Shown here: positions 1 through 6,630 of the stretch, piece by piece
How positions within the stretch are numbered: position 1 is the stretch's first letter
How the letters are laid out: every line of letters begins with the position of its first letter
From: Nonomuraea roseoviolacea subsp. carminata
Lineage (GTDB): Bacteria; Actinomycetota; Actinomycetes; Streptosporangiales; Streptosporangiaceae
DNA: 64,000 bases
Assembly: GCF_024172185.1 (NCBI RefSeq)
Contig: NZ_JAMZEC010000001.1
Span: 9,686,860-9,750,859, forward strand
Direction: 5' to 3'
Notes under the pieces: model-generated
Database searches by the model: none
What the model was told of the DNA's origin: nothing
Seen by the model: only the letters and a program-made list of their open reading frames with translations
Position numbers and translations under genes: made by a program

Positions 1-241
1 GGTCAAGCTGTCGGTCACCATCAGCCACACCTGCGCCGAGGACCTCGACATCTGGCTGCGCGGCCCGAACGGCCAGTGGTACGCGGTCGACCGGTACGGC
101 GGCACCAGCTGCACCTCCTACGGCACCCGGACGTACTCGGTGCCGGTCAGCCAGCAGGCCGCGGGCACCTGGACCCTTGAGGTCAGCGACGTCTACCTCG
201 GCGACACCGGGTTCCTGGACTCCTGGAGCATCACCGTCTGA
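1..241 (+). CDS. C-terminal P-domain of a secreted (probably subtilisin-like) protease, partial
   Basis: The reading frame enters from the left edge (first full codon at base 2) and ends at TGA 239-241, giving 80 residues. The translation has the look of a proprotein-convertase P domain: a beta-rich segment with LDIWLRGPNG, a pair of cysteines and the typical ending GFLDSWSITV. In actinomycetes this domain is usually the C-terminal appendage of secreted S8 or metalloprotease enzymes and helps fold or target the catalytic part; the catalytic domain lies outside the window, so the protease class is inferred, not seen. A strong hairpin follows 24 bases downstream. Confidence 0.75.
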   Translation, partial: VKLSVTISHTCAEDLDIWLRGPNGQWYAVDRYGGTSCTSYGTRTYSVPVSQQAAGTWTLEVSDVYLGDTGFLDSWSITV

Positions 242-265
242 CCCCCGCCGAACTCCCGTCGAGCG

Positions 266-301
266 AAAGCCCCGGCCGACTCTCCCCCCGGCCGGGGCTT
301 T
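266..301 (+). terminator. Intrinsic terminator-like hairpin after the P-domain gene
   Basis: Arms 266-278 and 289-301 are perfect 13-base inverted repeats (left arm AAAGCCCCGGCCG) around a 10-base loop; the right arm ends in TTT followed by a C-rich run. It sits 24 bases after the stop codon of the protease gene, where a rho-independent terminator is expected in an actinomycete. Confidence 0.8.
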
Positions 302-388
302 CCCCTTCCGCCGGCCTCGCCACCGCTCATCCTGCGACGACATCCGGGGGCTCGCCACCGCGACATCCCGGCGGCATGAGGCGGTCCG

Positions 389-847
389 TCAGGTGGCGGC
401 GGCCGCGCCCGGGCCGGGCAGCGGGTCGACGTCGCCGGCGTGCATCGGCTCGCCGCAGTGGGCGCAGCGCAGGTCGGCCCGGCTGATCTCGCCGCAGGCG
501 TGGTGGCGGTAGAGCACCGGCGGCCCGGCCTCGCCCGCGAGCCACCTGTCGCCCCAGGCGGTCATGATCATGAGCAGGTCGACCAGCTCGGCGCCCTTGG
601 CCGTCAGGCGGTACTCGTAGCGGGGGCGCCGGTCGTAGGGGTGGCGCTCGATCACACCCTGCTCGACGAGGTGGTTGAGCCGCTCGGTCAGCACCTTGCG
701 CGAGATCCCGAGGTCGGCCTGGATCTGCTCGAACCGGCTCATGCCCACCCACACGTCCCGCAGGATCAGCGGCGACCACGGCTCGCCGATCACGTCGAGG
801 GTGCGCGCGATGGAGCAGGCCATCTCCCCGAACTTCGTGCGTTGCAT
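389..847 (-). CDS. HxlR-family winged-helix transcriptional regulator
   Basis: A 152-residue protein of HxlR type: the opening C-S-I-A-R-T-L segment, GEPWSPLILRDV and then a winged helix (MSRFEQIQADLGISRKVLTE, HLVEQGVIER, RPRYEYRLTAKG) in residues 11-100. The C-terminal third has a small Cys/His cluster (HHACGE, CAHCGEPMHAGD) that could bind a metal; many longer HxlR proteins carry such a tail. The first cysteine-containing helix is where redox or aldehyde-sensing HxlR proteins react. It is divergent from the NIPSNAP gene with a palindrome between them, so it probably controls that gene and itself. Start is ATG at 847. Confidence 0.88.
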   Translation of the reverse strand: MQRTKFGEMACSIARTLDVIGEPWSPLILRDVWVGMSRFEQIQADLGISRKVLTERLNHLVEQGVIERHPYDRRPRYEYRLTAKGAELVDLLMIMTAWGDRWLAGEAGPPVLYRHHACGEISRADLRCAHCGEPMHAGDVDPLPGPGAAAAT

Positions 848-868
848 GGGATCAGTCTACCCATCGGG

Positions 869-883
869 GTTCCCTCAGGGAAC
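869..883. promoter_or_regulatory. Candidate HxlR operator between divergent genes
   Basis: GTTCCCTCAGGGAAC is a perfect 6+3+6 palindrome in the 99-base gap between the HxlR gene (start 847) and the NIPSNAP gene (start 947). Position and symmetry suit a dimeric winged-helix repressor acting on both promoters. Binding itself is inferred. Confidence 0.5.
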
Positions 884-946
884 TTGGGGATACGGCGCCC
901 CTCTCCACGGGTTAGCGGGCCACGGCTCCGGATAGGGGACAGCCCT

Positions 947-1285
947 ATGATCACCTGCGTCGTCGAGTACGTGATCGATCCCGGCGAGATCGAGGCGTTC
1001 GAACGCTTCGGCCGTCGCTGGATCGAGCTGGTCAACCGCCACGGCGGCACCCATCACGGCTACTTCCTGCCGGCCGAGGGCGCCAGCGACAAGGCCCTCG
1101 CCCTGTTCAGCTTTCCCAGCCTCGCCGCGTACGAGGAGTACCGCTCCCTGTTCGGCGCCCACCCCGACTTCGTGGAGGCGGATCGCATCCGCGACGAGAG
1201 CGGGTGCGTGCTCCGCTACGAACGCACCTTCATGCGCCCGCTGCTCCCGGATCAGGGGGAAGAGCACCCGCGTACGGACGGATGA
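947..1285 (+). CDS. NIPSNAP-family small protein
   Basis: A 112-residue protein starting MITCVVEYVIDPG, with the ferredoxin-like alpha/beta pattern of NIPSNAP domains (EIEAFERFGRRWIELVNRHG, then HGYFLPAEG, then FSFPSLAAYEEYR and a closing RYERTFMRPL). NIPSNAP proteins are dimeric alpha-beta barrel proteins of poorly defined biochemical role. AGGGGAC at 934-940 acts as ribosome binding site and decides the ATG at 947; a longer upstream frame exists but overlaps the divergent regulator. Regulation by the adjacent HxlR protein is likely from the layout. Confidence 0.85.
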   Translation: MITCVVEYVIDPGEIEAFERFGRRWIELVNRHGGTHHGYFLPAEGASDKALALFSFPSLAAYEEYRSLFGAHPDFVEADRIRDESGCVLRYERTFMRPLLPDQGEEHPRTDG

Positions 1286-1352
1286 GCCACCCTGATCGCG
1301 GTGCCGCCGGGCCGGCGTACTCGACTCGCCCGCCCGGCGGCATCGCGGCGGT

Positions 1353-1562
1353 TCAGCCGGCGACCAGCTCGTAGCCGGCCTCTTCCACGACGTCCCTGAT
1401 CCGCGCCTCGTCGAGCGGGCCGTCCGAGGTCACGGTCACCTGGCCGGTCGCCAGCTCGACATCCACCGAGGAGACCCCGGCGACCTTGCGGATCTCGGTC
1501 GTCACCTTGCCGGCGCACCCGCCGCAGGTCATGCCGGACACCTTGTACGTGCTCGTGCTCAT
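1353..1562 (-). CDS. CopZ-like copper chaperone (HMA domain)
   Basis: The 69-residue product is a lone heavy-metal-associated domain with the copper-binding loop GMTCGGCAGKV and the usual beta-alpha-beta-beta-alpha-beta ending in EEAGYEL. Such proteins carry Cu(I) in the cytosol to P-type ATPases; a CopA-type ATPase lies at 10256-12649. The start ATG at 1562 is set by a strong GAGAGGAGAT ribosome binding site; the frame extends further upstream but without family similarity. Two CsoR-like palindromes lie in the intergenic region shared with the reductase gene. Confidence 0.9.
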   Translation of the reverse strand: MSTSTYKVSGMTCGGCAGKVTTEIRKVAGVSSVDVELATGQVTVTSDGPLDEARIRDVVEEAGYELVAG

Positions 1563-1582
1563 CGCCCTATCTCCTCTCGCCG

Positions 1583-1599
1583 ATACCCCTACCTGGTAT
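1583..1599. promoter_or_regulatory. CsoR-like copper operator, site 1
   Basis: ATACCCCTACCTGGTAT: five-base arms ATACC/GGTAT around seven bases, 21 bases upstream of the copper chaperone start. Actinobacterial CsoR operators are GC-centred inverted repeats of the ATACCC...GGGTAT kind. No csoR gene is visible in the window. Confidence 0.5.
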
Positions 1600-1687
1600 G
1601 TGCAGTGAGACCGTACGCCGCCGGGCCCCTTCAAGGCAACCCGTACGGGGGCGGGGTATGCGAGACTCACGTCACATTGCCAGTCCA

Positions 1688-1704
1688 ATACCCCGTATGG
1701 GTAT
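1688..1704. promoter_or_regulatory. CsoR-like copper operator, site 2
   Basis: ATACCCCGTATGGGTAT: six-base arms ATACCC/GGGTAT around five bases, ending 10 bases before the reductase start codon at 1715. It matches site 1 in outline and supports joint copper control of the chaperone and reductase. It would overlap the start region of the reductase transcript, fitting a repressor site. Confidence 0.55.
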
Positions 1705-1714
1705 CTTCGGAGCC

Positions 1715-2857
1715 ATGAGCAGACTCAAGAGGATCACCGTCGTCGGCGCCTCCCTGGCGGGGCTCCGGGCCGTGCAGACCCTGCGCCGGGAGGGCTTCGA
1801 CGGCGAGATCACGCTGGTCGGCGCCGAGACGCACCTCCCCTACAACCGGCCGCCGCTCTCGAAGAGCGTGCTGCGCGGCGACGACGACGTCGCCCTCCCC
1901 GGCGCGGAGGAGCTCGGCGACCAGTGGCTGCGCGGGCGCCGGGCCGTGCGCCTCGACGTCCGGGAGCGCACGGTCGGCCTCGACGACGGCACCGAGATCG
2001 GTCACGACGGCCTGGTCATCGCCACCGGCGCCCGCCCGAGACGGCTCGACGGCGCCCACCGGCTGCGCACCATCGACGACGCGCTGGCCCTGCGGGCGCG
2101 GCTCGACTCCGGGCACGAGCACGTGCTGGTCATCGGCGGCGGGTTCATCGGCGGTGAGGTGGCCTCCACCGCCCGGCAGCTCGGCCGCAAGGTCACCCTG
2201 GTCGACGCCGCGCCGTACCCCATGCGGGCCGGACTCGGCGAGGACGCCGCGCGCTGGCTGGCGGCGCACCACGAGCGCAACGGGGTCGAGCTGGTCACGA
2301 ACGCCCGGGTCACGGCCGTGAGCGGCGGCCGGGTGCATCTCGCTGACGGGCGCTCCATCGCCGCGGACCTGGTCGTCGGCGGCATGGGCGTGACGCCGAA
2401 CACCGAATGGCTGGACGGCAGCGGCCTGACCACGGACGACGGGGTCCTGTGCCTGCCGACGCTGTTCGCCCGGGGCGCCGGCGACATCGTGGCCGCGGGT
2501 GACGTGGCTCGCTGGCCGCACGGCCTGTTCGGCGGTGAGACGGTGCGCGTCGAGCACTGGTCCAACGCCAACGAGCAGGGCGCGATCGCCGCCCGCAACC
2601 TGCTCGCCGGCCCGGAGAACGCCACACCGTTCCTGGACGTGCCGAACCACGCCACCCATGTGCACGGCGCCCGTATCCAGACGGCCGGGCTGCCGCACCT
2701 CGCCGACGCGGCGAGCATCGTCACCGGCTCCCCCGAGGACGACCGCTTCGCCGTGGCCTTCACGAGGGACGGCGTGCTGGTGGGCGCGGTCGCGGTCAAC
2801 TCCCCCAAGGACGTGGTCAGGCTCAAGCGGGCGATCACGGCACGCGAGACGCTCTGA
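1715..2857 (+). CDS. FAD-dependent NAD(P)H oxidoreductase (ferredoxin-reductase / pyridine nucleotide-disulfide type)
   Basis: A 380-residue flavoprotein with FAD-binding Rossmann motif VVGASLAGLRA at the N-terminus, the PYNRPPLSK segment of rhodocoxin/putidaredoxin-reductase-like enzymes, a central NAD-binding motif VIGGGFIGGEVAS, and the second FAD motif DIVAAGDVARW. No redox-active CxxC is present, so it transfers electrons from NAD(P)H to a separate partner such as a ferredoxin. ATG at 1715 (MSRLKRITVVGAS) is chosen by family fit; ATG at 1697 is possible but lies inside the CsoR-like site. Divergence from a copper chaperone suggests copper-induced expression. A close relative is at 24135. 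Confidence 0.85.
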   Translation: MSRLKRITVVGASLAGLRAVQTLRREGFDGEITLVGAETHLPYNRPPLSKSVLRGDDDVALPGAEELGDQWLRGRRAVRLDVRERTVGLDDGTEIGHDGLVIATGARPRRLDGAHRLRTIDDALALRARLDSGHEHVLVIGGGFIGGEVASTARQLGRKVTLVDAAPYPMRAGLGEDAARWLAAHHERNGVELVTNARVTAVSGGRVHLADGRSIAADLVVGGMGVTPNTEWLDGSGLTTDDGVLCLPTLFARGAGDIVAAGDVARWPHGLFGGETVRVEHWSNANEQGAIAARNLLAGPENATPFLDVPNHATHVHGARIQTAGLPHLADAASIVTGSPEDDRFAVAFTRDGVLVGAVAVNSPKDVVRLKRAITARETL

Positions 2858-2864
2858 CGCGCCC

Positions 2865-3262
2865 TCAGCCGCCGCTCCCCCGCCGGACCTTGGCGTAGTG
2901 ACGGGCGGCTCGCGCCCGGTTGCCGCAGCCGGCCGAGCACCACTCGCGCCGTGAGGCGTCGCGGATGAAGTACAGCAGGCAACCCGTGCGCTGGCAGGCG
3001 CGCAACCGGTCACGCAGCGGCCCGCCCAGCAGGTCGACGGCGTTCTCGGCCACTTCGGCGAGCGCGGCGGCGACGGGGCGGCCCGCGGTGCGCTCCGTCG
3101 TGTGCGGCTCGGGAGTGGTGCGCAGCTCCCGCCAGCGCGGCGCGTGGCCGGCGTGGCGGTTGAGCGTCGCGACCAGGTCCGGGTCGAGGGCGCCGCCGTC
3201 CACGGTCGCGGCGGCGAGGGACCGTATGGTGTCCCGCAGTTCCCTGGCGAGGCGCAGATCGG
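2865..3262 (-). pseudogene. CGNR zinc-finger regulator, 5'-truncated
   Basis: The C-terminal part is a clear CGNR protein: the zinc-finger region CQRTGCLLYFI...REWCSAGCGNRARAARHY, preceded by the end of the ABATE-type domain (LRLARELRDTIRSL). Similarity stops at about base 3262; upstream codons up to an ATG at 3398 are simply the antisense of a VOC protein gene. About half of the usual 190-residue protein is therefore missing. It could still be translated from 3398 as a hybrid, but a working regulator is unlikely. The break coincides with the break in the plus-strand VOC remnant. Confidence 0.75.
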
Positions 3263-3530
3263 CCGCGGGTTCGCCACCGACCGGGCCGGCCTGCACCACC
3301 TGTCGTTCCGGGTGCAGGACATCGAGGCGGTCCGGCGAGCCGAGGCCACCCTGCGCGAACTCGGCACGGAGCCGCTCCACGGCGGGATCGTCCCGCACCG
3401 CGAGGGCGCGTCGTCCGGCGGCGTCTTCTTCACCGACCCGGACGGCATCCGCCTGGAGATCTTCGCGCCGACCGGGGCCGACACCGCGCCGGCGCCCACG
3501 CAGGGCGCGCCGACGTGCGGCTTCTTCTAG
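3261..3530 (+). pseudogene. VOC/glyoxalase-family protein, 5'-truncated
   Basis: The plus strand encodes the C-terminal half of a vicinal-oxygen-chelate domain: AGLHHLSFRVQDIEAVRRAE, then GIVPHREGASSGGVFFTDPD and GIRLEIFAPTG, the last carrying the metal-ligand Glu of the family, ending at TAG 3528-3530. Before about 3261 the frame is only antisense of the CGNR gene and has no VOC features, so the first half is lost. It lies 59 bases before the PNPOx-fold gene and probably once formed an operon with it. Confidence 0.75.
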
Positions 3531-3589
3531 ATCCAGGGGTACCCGGGCCGCATGCCGCGGCCCGGACCGACGACCGAAAGGAACCGCCC

Positions 3590-4474
3590 GTGCTCCACCC
3601 AGGCGAACGCGCGGTACAGCGCCGCACCGGTGTGACCGCCGACCGGTTGGGGTCGGCCGGTGTGCGGGCGGCCATCCCGCCGGTGGCGGCGGAGTTCCTC
3701 AGGCGCCAGCGCCTGGCGGTCATCGCCGCCGCCGACGACACCGGCGCGGCCTGGGTCAGCGTGCTCACCGGGCCGCCCGGGTTCGTCGCCGCCGCCGACG
3801 ACCGCACCGTGGTCGCCGACCGGCTGCCCGGCGCCGGTGATCCGCTCGCGGGCCTCTTCGACGCCGAACGGCAGGTGGGCATGCTCCTGATCGAGCCGTC
3901 GAGCCGGAGGCGGATGCGGGTCAACGGCCGGGCCCGCCGGGACGGGAGCCGGCTCCTGGTCCGCACCGAGCAGGTCTACTCCAACTACCCCAAATACCTC
4001 CAGACCCGCACCTACGCCGAGGACGCGCCCGCGGCCGACCGGACGGCGCTCGTCACCGAGGAACTCACCGCCGGCCAGCAGCGGTGGATCGGCGCGGCCG
4101 ACACGTTCTTCGTCGGCACCTACGCGCCCGGCCTGGGTGCCGACGCCTCACACCGCGGCGGCAACCCCGGGTTCGTCACGGTGACCGATGGCCGCCGGCT
4201 GACCTGGCCCGACTACGCCGGCAACTCGATGTACATGACGCTGGGCAACCTGGAGCTGGAGCCCCGCTGCGGGCTGCTGTTCCCGGACTGGGAGCACGGC
4301 CGCACGCTGCTCGTGACCGGACGCGCCCGCGTCGACTGGGACCCGGAGCGGGCGGCGGAGGTGCCCGGCGCGCGGCGGCTGATCGACTTCGACGTCGATC
4401 GGGTCGTCCAGATCGCCGGCGGCATCCCGCAGCGGTGGTCCTTCGGCGCGTACTCCCGGTTCAACCCCGCCTGA
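3590..4474 (+). CDS. Pyridoxamine 5'-phosphate oxidase-fold protein (flavin-binding split barrel)
   Basis: A 294-residue protein with two PNPOx-like split-barrel halves: residues about 15-150 (RRQRLAVIAAADDTGAAWVS, FVAAADDRTVV, VGMLLIEPSSRRRMRVNGRA) and about 165-290 (ADTFFVGTYAP, GNPGFVTVTDG, GNSMYMTLGNLELEPRCGLL, RTLLVTGRARVDWD). This arrangement is known from FMN-binding oxidoreductases often paired with ferredoxin domains. GTG 3590 is preferred because AAAGGA lies 8 bases upstream; an in-frame ATG at 3515 overlaps the VOC remnant. A ferredoxin C-terminal remnant follows immediately. Substrate unknown. Confidence 0.8.
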   Translation: MLHPGERAVQRRTGVTADRLGSAGVRAAIPPVAAEFLRRQRLAVIAAADDTGAAWVSVLTGPPGFVAAADDRTVVADRLPGAGDPLAGLFDAERQVGMLLIEPSSRRRMRVNGRARRDGSRLLVRTEQVYSNYPKYLQTRTYAEDAPAADRTALVTEELTAGQQRWIGAADTFFVGTYAPGLGADASHRGGNPGFVTVTDGRRLTWPDYAGNSMYMTLGNLELEPRCGLLFPDWEHGRTLLVTGRARVDWDPERAAEVPGARRLIDFDVDRVVQIAGGIPQRWSFGAYSRFNPA

Positions 4475-4476
4475 AC

Positions 4477-4551
4477 AACGCGCTGCTGCCCGCCCTGGAG
4501 GAGGCGGCTCGCGCCTGCCCCGTGCATGCCGTCCTCCTGGAGGACGACTGA
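4477..4551 (+). pseudogene. Ferredoxin C-terminal remnant
   Basis: Directly after the PNPOx gene, in another frame, about 24 codons read LLPALEEAARACPVHAVLLE before a TGA. The A-x-x-C-P-V-x-A-(I/V) signature is the C-terminal cluster-binding end of small 3Fe-4S/4Fe-4S ferredoxins (compare AAAACPVRAIMID in the intact ferredoxin at 23920). No start codon or N-terminal cysteines are present, so this is the stump of a deleted gene. Short length keeps confidence modest. Confidence 0.45.
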
Positions 4552-4598
4552 CCGGGCACATCGCCTCCGCACCGCCGGGCCGGGCGAGGTCGGCAGGG

Positions 4599-4934
4599 TC
4601 AGGGAGAGGCGGGGCGGTCGCGCTCGGCGTGCAGCTCGGCCAGCAGGCGGGCGAGCTCGTCGCGCTCCCGCGTGACCTCGATGAGCCGGTGCCGCAGGTC
4701 GAGGATGTGGCGGATGGCGGGCAGCGTCATCCCTTCGTCCATCATCGTGGCGACCTGCTGGACGAGGCCGATCTCATGGCGGCTGTAGCGACGCTGGCCG
4801 CCCGCCGAACGCTGGGGGGAGACCACCTGCTGGTCGTCGATGCGGCGCAGGAACGCCTGCTGCACCTGGAGCATCGAGGCGACCTGCCCCACGGTGAACA
4901 GGGCCGCGTGCTCGTCGTCGAAGGGCAGGCTCAT
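4599..4934 (-). CDS. MerR-family regulator (HspR-like) of the Hsp20 operon
   Basis: The 111-residue protein has a MerR winged-helix: FTVGQVASMLQVQQAFLRRI, GGQRRYSRHEIGLVQQV, then DEGMTLPAIRHILDLRHRL and a coiled-coil tail rich in Glu/Arg. Short MerR proteins with this recognition helix (acting on the S-x-G-G-Q-R-R-Y pattern) are HspR-like heat-shock regulators. ATG 4934 has a strong CCAGGAGGAA ribosome binding site, so longer upstream starts are unlikely. It is the second gene after hsp20, separated by a 16-base-pair hairpin, and probably regulates the promoter at 5552-5582. Confidence 0.85.
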   Translation of the reverse strand: MSLPFDDEHAALFTVGQVASMLQVQQAFLRRIDDQQVVSPQRSAGGQRRYSRHEIGLVQQVATMMDEGMTLPAIRHILDLRHRLIEVTRERDELARLLAELHAERDRPASP

Positions 4935-4975
4935 GGTCGTTCCTCCTGGCGCCGGCGGGGTGGGGGCCATGACGG

Positions 4976-5012
4976 CGGCCTCGTCGCGATGCCGTCCATC
5001 GCGACGAGGCCG
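4976..5012 (-). terminator. Large perfect hairpin between hsp20 and merR (attenuator or terminator)
   Basis: Arms 4976-4991 and 4997-5012 form a perfect 16-base-pair stem with a five-base loop, 23 bases beyond the hsp20 stop and 41 bases before the merR start. There is no clear U-run after it on the minus strand. It may terminate most transcripts after hsp20, lowering regulator output, or stabilise the hsp20 mRNA end. Confidence 0.65.
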
Positions 5013-5034
5013 CACCCGTTGCGTCCCGGGACCG

Positions 5035-5472
5035 TCAGCTCTTGATGGCCTTGTAGGTGTCACCGCTCTGCTGGACGGCGACCTTGCGCGGCTTGGCCCG
5101 CTCCAGCACCGGGATGCGGACGGCCAGCACGCCGTTGTTGTAGGCGGCTTCGATGGCCTCGGCGTCGAGGTGCTCCGACAGGTAGACGCGCCGGGTGAAG
5201 GCGCCCATCACCCGCTCGCGGACGAAGACGCGCTCGTCCTCGCCGAACTCCTCCTCGCGGCGCGCCGTCACCGACAGGACGCCGCGGTCGACGGTGACCT
5301 CGATGGAGTCGGGGTCGATGCCGGGCAGGTCGAACCGCAGCACCACGTCGTCGGCGCGGCGGATCCCGTCCATCGGCATGACCGCTCCACTGCCCTGCGC
5401 GGCCTGGCGGGCCAGTCGGTCGAACTGACGCTCGAACTCCTGCACGAACGGATCGATCGACGTGAGCAGCAT
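5035..5472 (-). CDS. Hsp20 / alpha-crystallin small heat-shock protein
   Basis: A 145-residue ATP-independent holdase chaperone. The alpha-crystallin domain spans about residues 36-130: DDVVLRFDLPGIDPDSIEVT, RGVLSVTARREEE, the family hallmark A-x-x-x-N-G-V-L-x-(V/I) seen as AAYNNGVLAVRIPV, then a C-terminal tail. The N-terminal arm (MLLTSIDPFVQEFERQFDRL) is typical of actinobacterial Hsp18-like proteins. GGAGGTGG precedes ATG 5472. It is expressed from a consensus-like promoter on the minus strand with an HspR-like MerR gene downstream. Confidence 0.93.
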   Translation of the reverse strand: MLLTSIDPFVQEFERQFDRLARQAAQGSGAVMPMDGIRRADDVVLRFDLPGIDPDSIEVTVDRGVLSVTARREEEFGEDERVFVRERVMGAFTRRVYLSEHLDAEAIEAAYNNGVLAVRIPVLERAKPRKVAVQQSGDTYKAIKS

Positions 5473-5531
5473 CGTGTTCCACCTCCGAAGATCCCCGGGG
5501 CCTCCCGATCACCCGGGATACCTGTCCACTA

Positions 5532-5567
5532 GGAGGAAACCTCCACTTGGGATTATAGGTTTCCTCC
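5532..5567. promoter_or_regulatory. Inverted-repeat operator for the hsp20 promoter
   Basis: GGAGGAAACCT at 5532-5542 and AGGTTTCCTCC at 5557-5567 are perfect 11-base inverted repeats with a 14-base spacer. The right arm lies inside the -35/-10 spacer of the minus-strand promoter and the left arm covers the transcription start region. This is not the HAIR sequence of classical HspR, so the regulator may recognise its own site. Confidence 0.65.
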
Positions 5568-5582
5568 ATGCCTGGCTGTCAA
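5552..5582 (-). promoter_or_regulatory. MerR-type promoter of hsp20
   Basis: On the minus strand TTGACA (complement of 5577-5582) and TATAAT (complement of 5552-5557) are both perfect hexamers, separated by 19 bases. The overlong 19-base spacer is the hallmark of promoters that MerR proteins remodel. Transcription would begin near 5545, giving a leader of about 70 bases. Confidence 0.75.
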
Positions 5583-5627
5583 GAAGCGAAAGGCCCGCCG
5601 GCGTGACGGCGTGCCGTGTGCCTCATG

Positions 5628-6575
5628 ATGGAGCCCATGGATGGGGAGCCGTACCGGGGTGAGCTGGTGGCGTACTGCTACCGGATGGTCGGCTCGGTCC
5701 ACGAGGCCGAGGACCTGGTGCAGGAGACGCTGCTGCGGGCCTGGAAGGCCCGGGACCGGTACGACCCCACCCGCGCGTCCGTACGGACCTGGCTGTACCG
5801 GATCGCGACGAACGTCTGCCTGTCGGCGCTCGACGGACGGGCGCGGCGGCCGCTGCCGTCCGGGCTGGGGGCGCCCGGCGACGACCCCGGGGCGCCGCTC
5901 ACCCCGGCCTTCGACGTTCCCTGGCTCCAGCCGTTCCCCGACGCGCGCTTCGACGTCGAGGTGCGGGCGGACCTGCGGCTCGCGCTGGTGGCCGCGATGC
6001 AGACGCTGTCGGCGCGGCAGCGTGCGGTGCTGGTGCTGCGGGAGGTGCTGGGCTTCAGCGCCGCCGAGGTGGCCGTCCAGCTCGGCACCACGGTCCCGGC
6101 CGTCAACAGCGCCCTGCAACGGGCCCGCGCCGCCCTCGCCGACGCGGGCGAGGCCGAGGAGGTCGCCGAGCCGGACGACCCGCGGGTGCGGGCCGTGATC
6201 GGGCGCTACGCGCGGGCGTTCGAGGCGGCCGACGTCCCCGCGCTCGTGCGGCTGCTGACCGACGACGCCGTCCTGGAGATGCCGCCGGTGCCGCTGTGGT
6301 ACCGGGGCCGCCGCGACTACGGCCTGTTCATGCGCCGCGTGTTCGACATGCGGGGGACGGGCTGGGGCGTCCGGCGACTCACCGCCAACGGGCAGCCGGC
6401 GCTCGCCGCCTACGCGCCCGAGCCCGGCGGCGGGCTCCAGCTGCACACGCTCCAGGTGTTCACGGTGGCCGGCGGGCTGGTCGCGCGCAACGTCGTGTTC
6501 GCCGACCCGGCCGTGCTCGATGCCTTCGACCTGCCGCGGCGGATTTCCCCGGACGAGTTCGGCCGCGGGCGATGA
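5628..6575 (+). CDS. ECF-type RNA polymerase sigma factor with C-terminal SnoaL-like domain
   Basis: About 315 residues. Sigma region 2 is ELVAYCYRMVG...AEDLVQETLLRAW (residues about 12-45), region 4 is LSARQRAVLVLREVLGFSAA followed by AEVAVQLGTTVPAVNSALQR (about 130-165). After residue 185 a SnoaL_2/NTF2-like domain follows (YARAFEAADVPALVRLL, DAVLEMPP). Sigma factors of this build (TIGR02960 group) lack a classical anti-sigma factor; the tail domain is thought to control activity. Start is unclear: ATGs at 5616, 5625, 5628 and 5637 are in frame and none has a good ribosome binding site. The DHFR-fold gene follows, a common pairing. Confidence 0.87.
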   Translation: MEPMDGEPYRGELVAYCYRMVGSVHEAEDLVQETLLRAWKARDRYDPTRASVRTWLYRIATNVCLSALDGRARRPLPSGLGAPGDDPGAPLTPAFDVPWLQPFPDARFDVEVRADLRLALVAAMQTLSARQRAVLVLREVLGFSAAEVAVQLGTTVPAVNSALQRARAALADAGEAEEVAEPDDPRVRAVIGRYARAFEAADVPALVRLLTDDAVLEMPPVPLWYRGRRDYGLFMRRVFDMRGTGWGVRRLTANGQPALAAYAPEPGGGLQLHTLQVFTVAGGLVARNVVFADPAVLDAFDLPRRISPDEFGRGR

Positions 6576-6630
6576 GTCCGGCCGATGCCGCCGGTATGTA
6601 GCGGTGAGCATCGACCGAAAGGACATCATC

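Noticed and set aside
1667..3499. A 610-codon minus-strand frame over the flavin reductase
   Set aside because: It lies opposite a well-supported reductase and in another frame from the CGNR remnant; no recognisable domain.
5532..5567. Reading the inverted repeat as a classical HspR HAIR element
   Set aside because: HAIR is CTTGAGT-N7-ACTCAAG; the repeat here has different arms and a 14-base spacer, so only a generic MerR-type operator is claimed.
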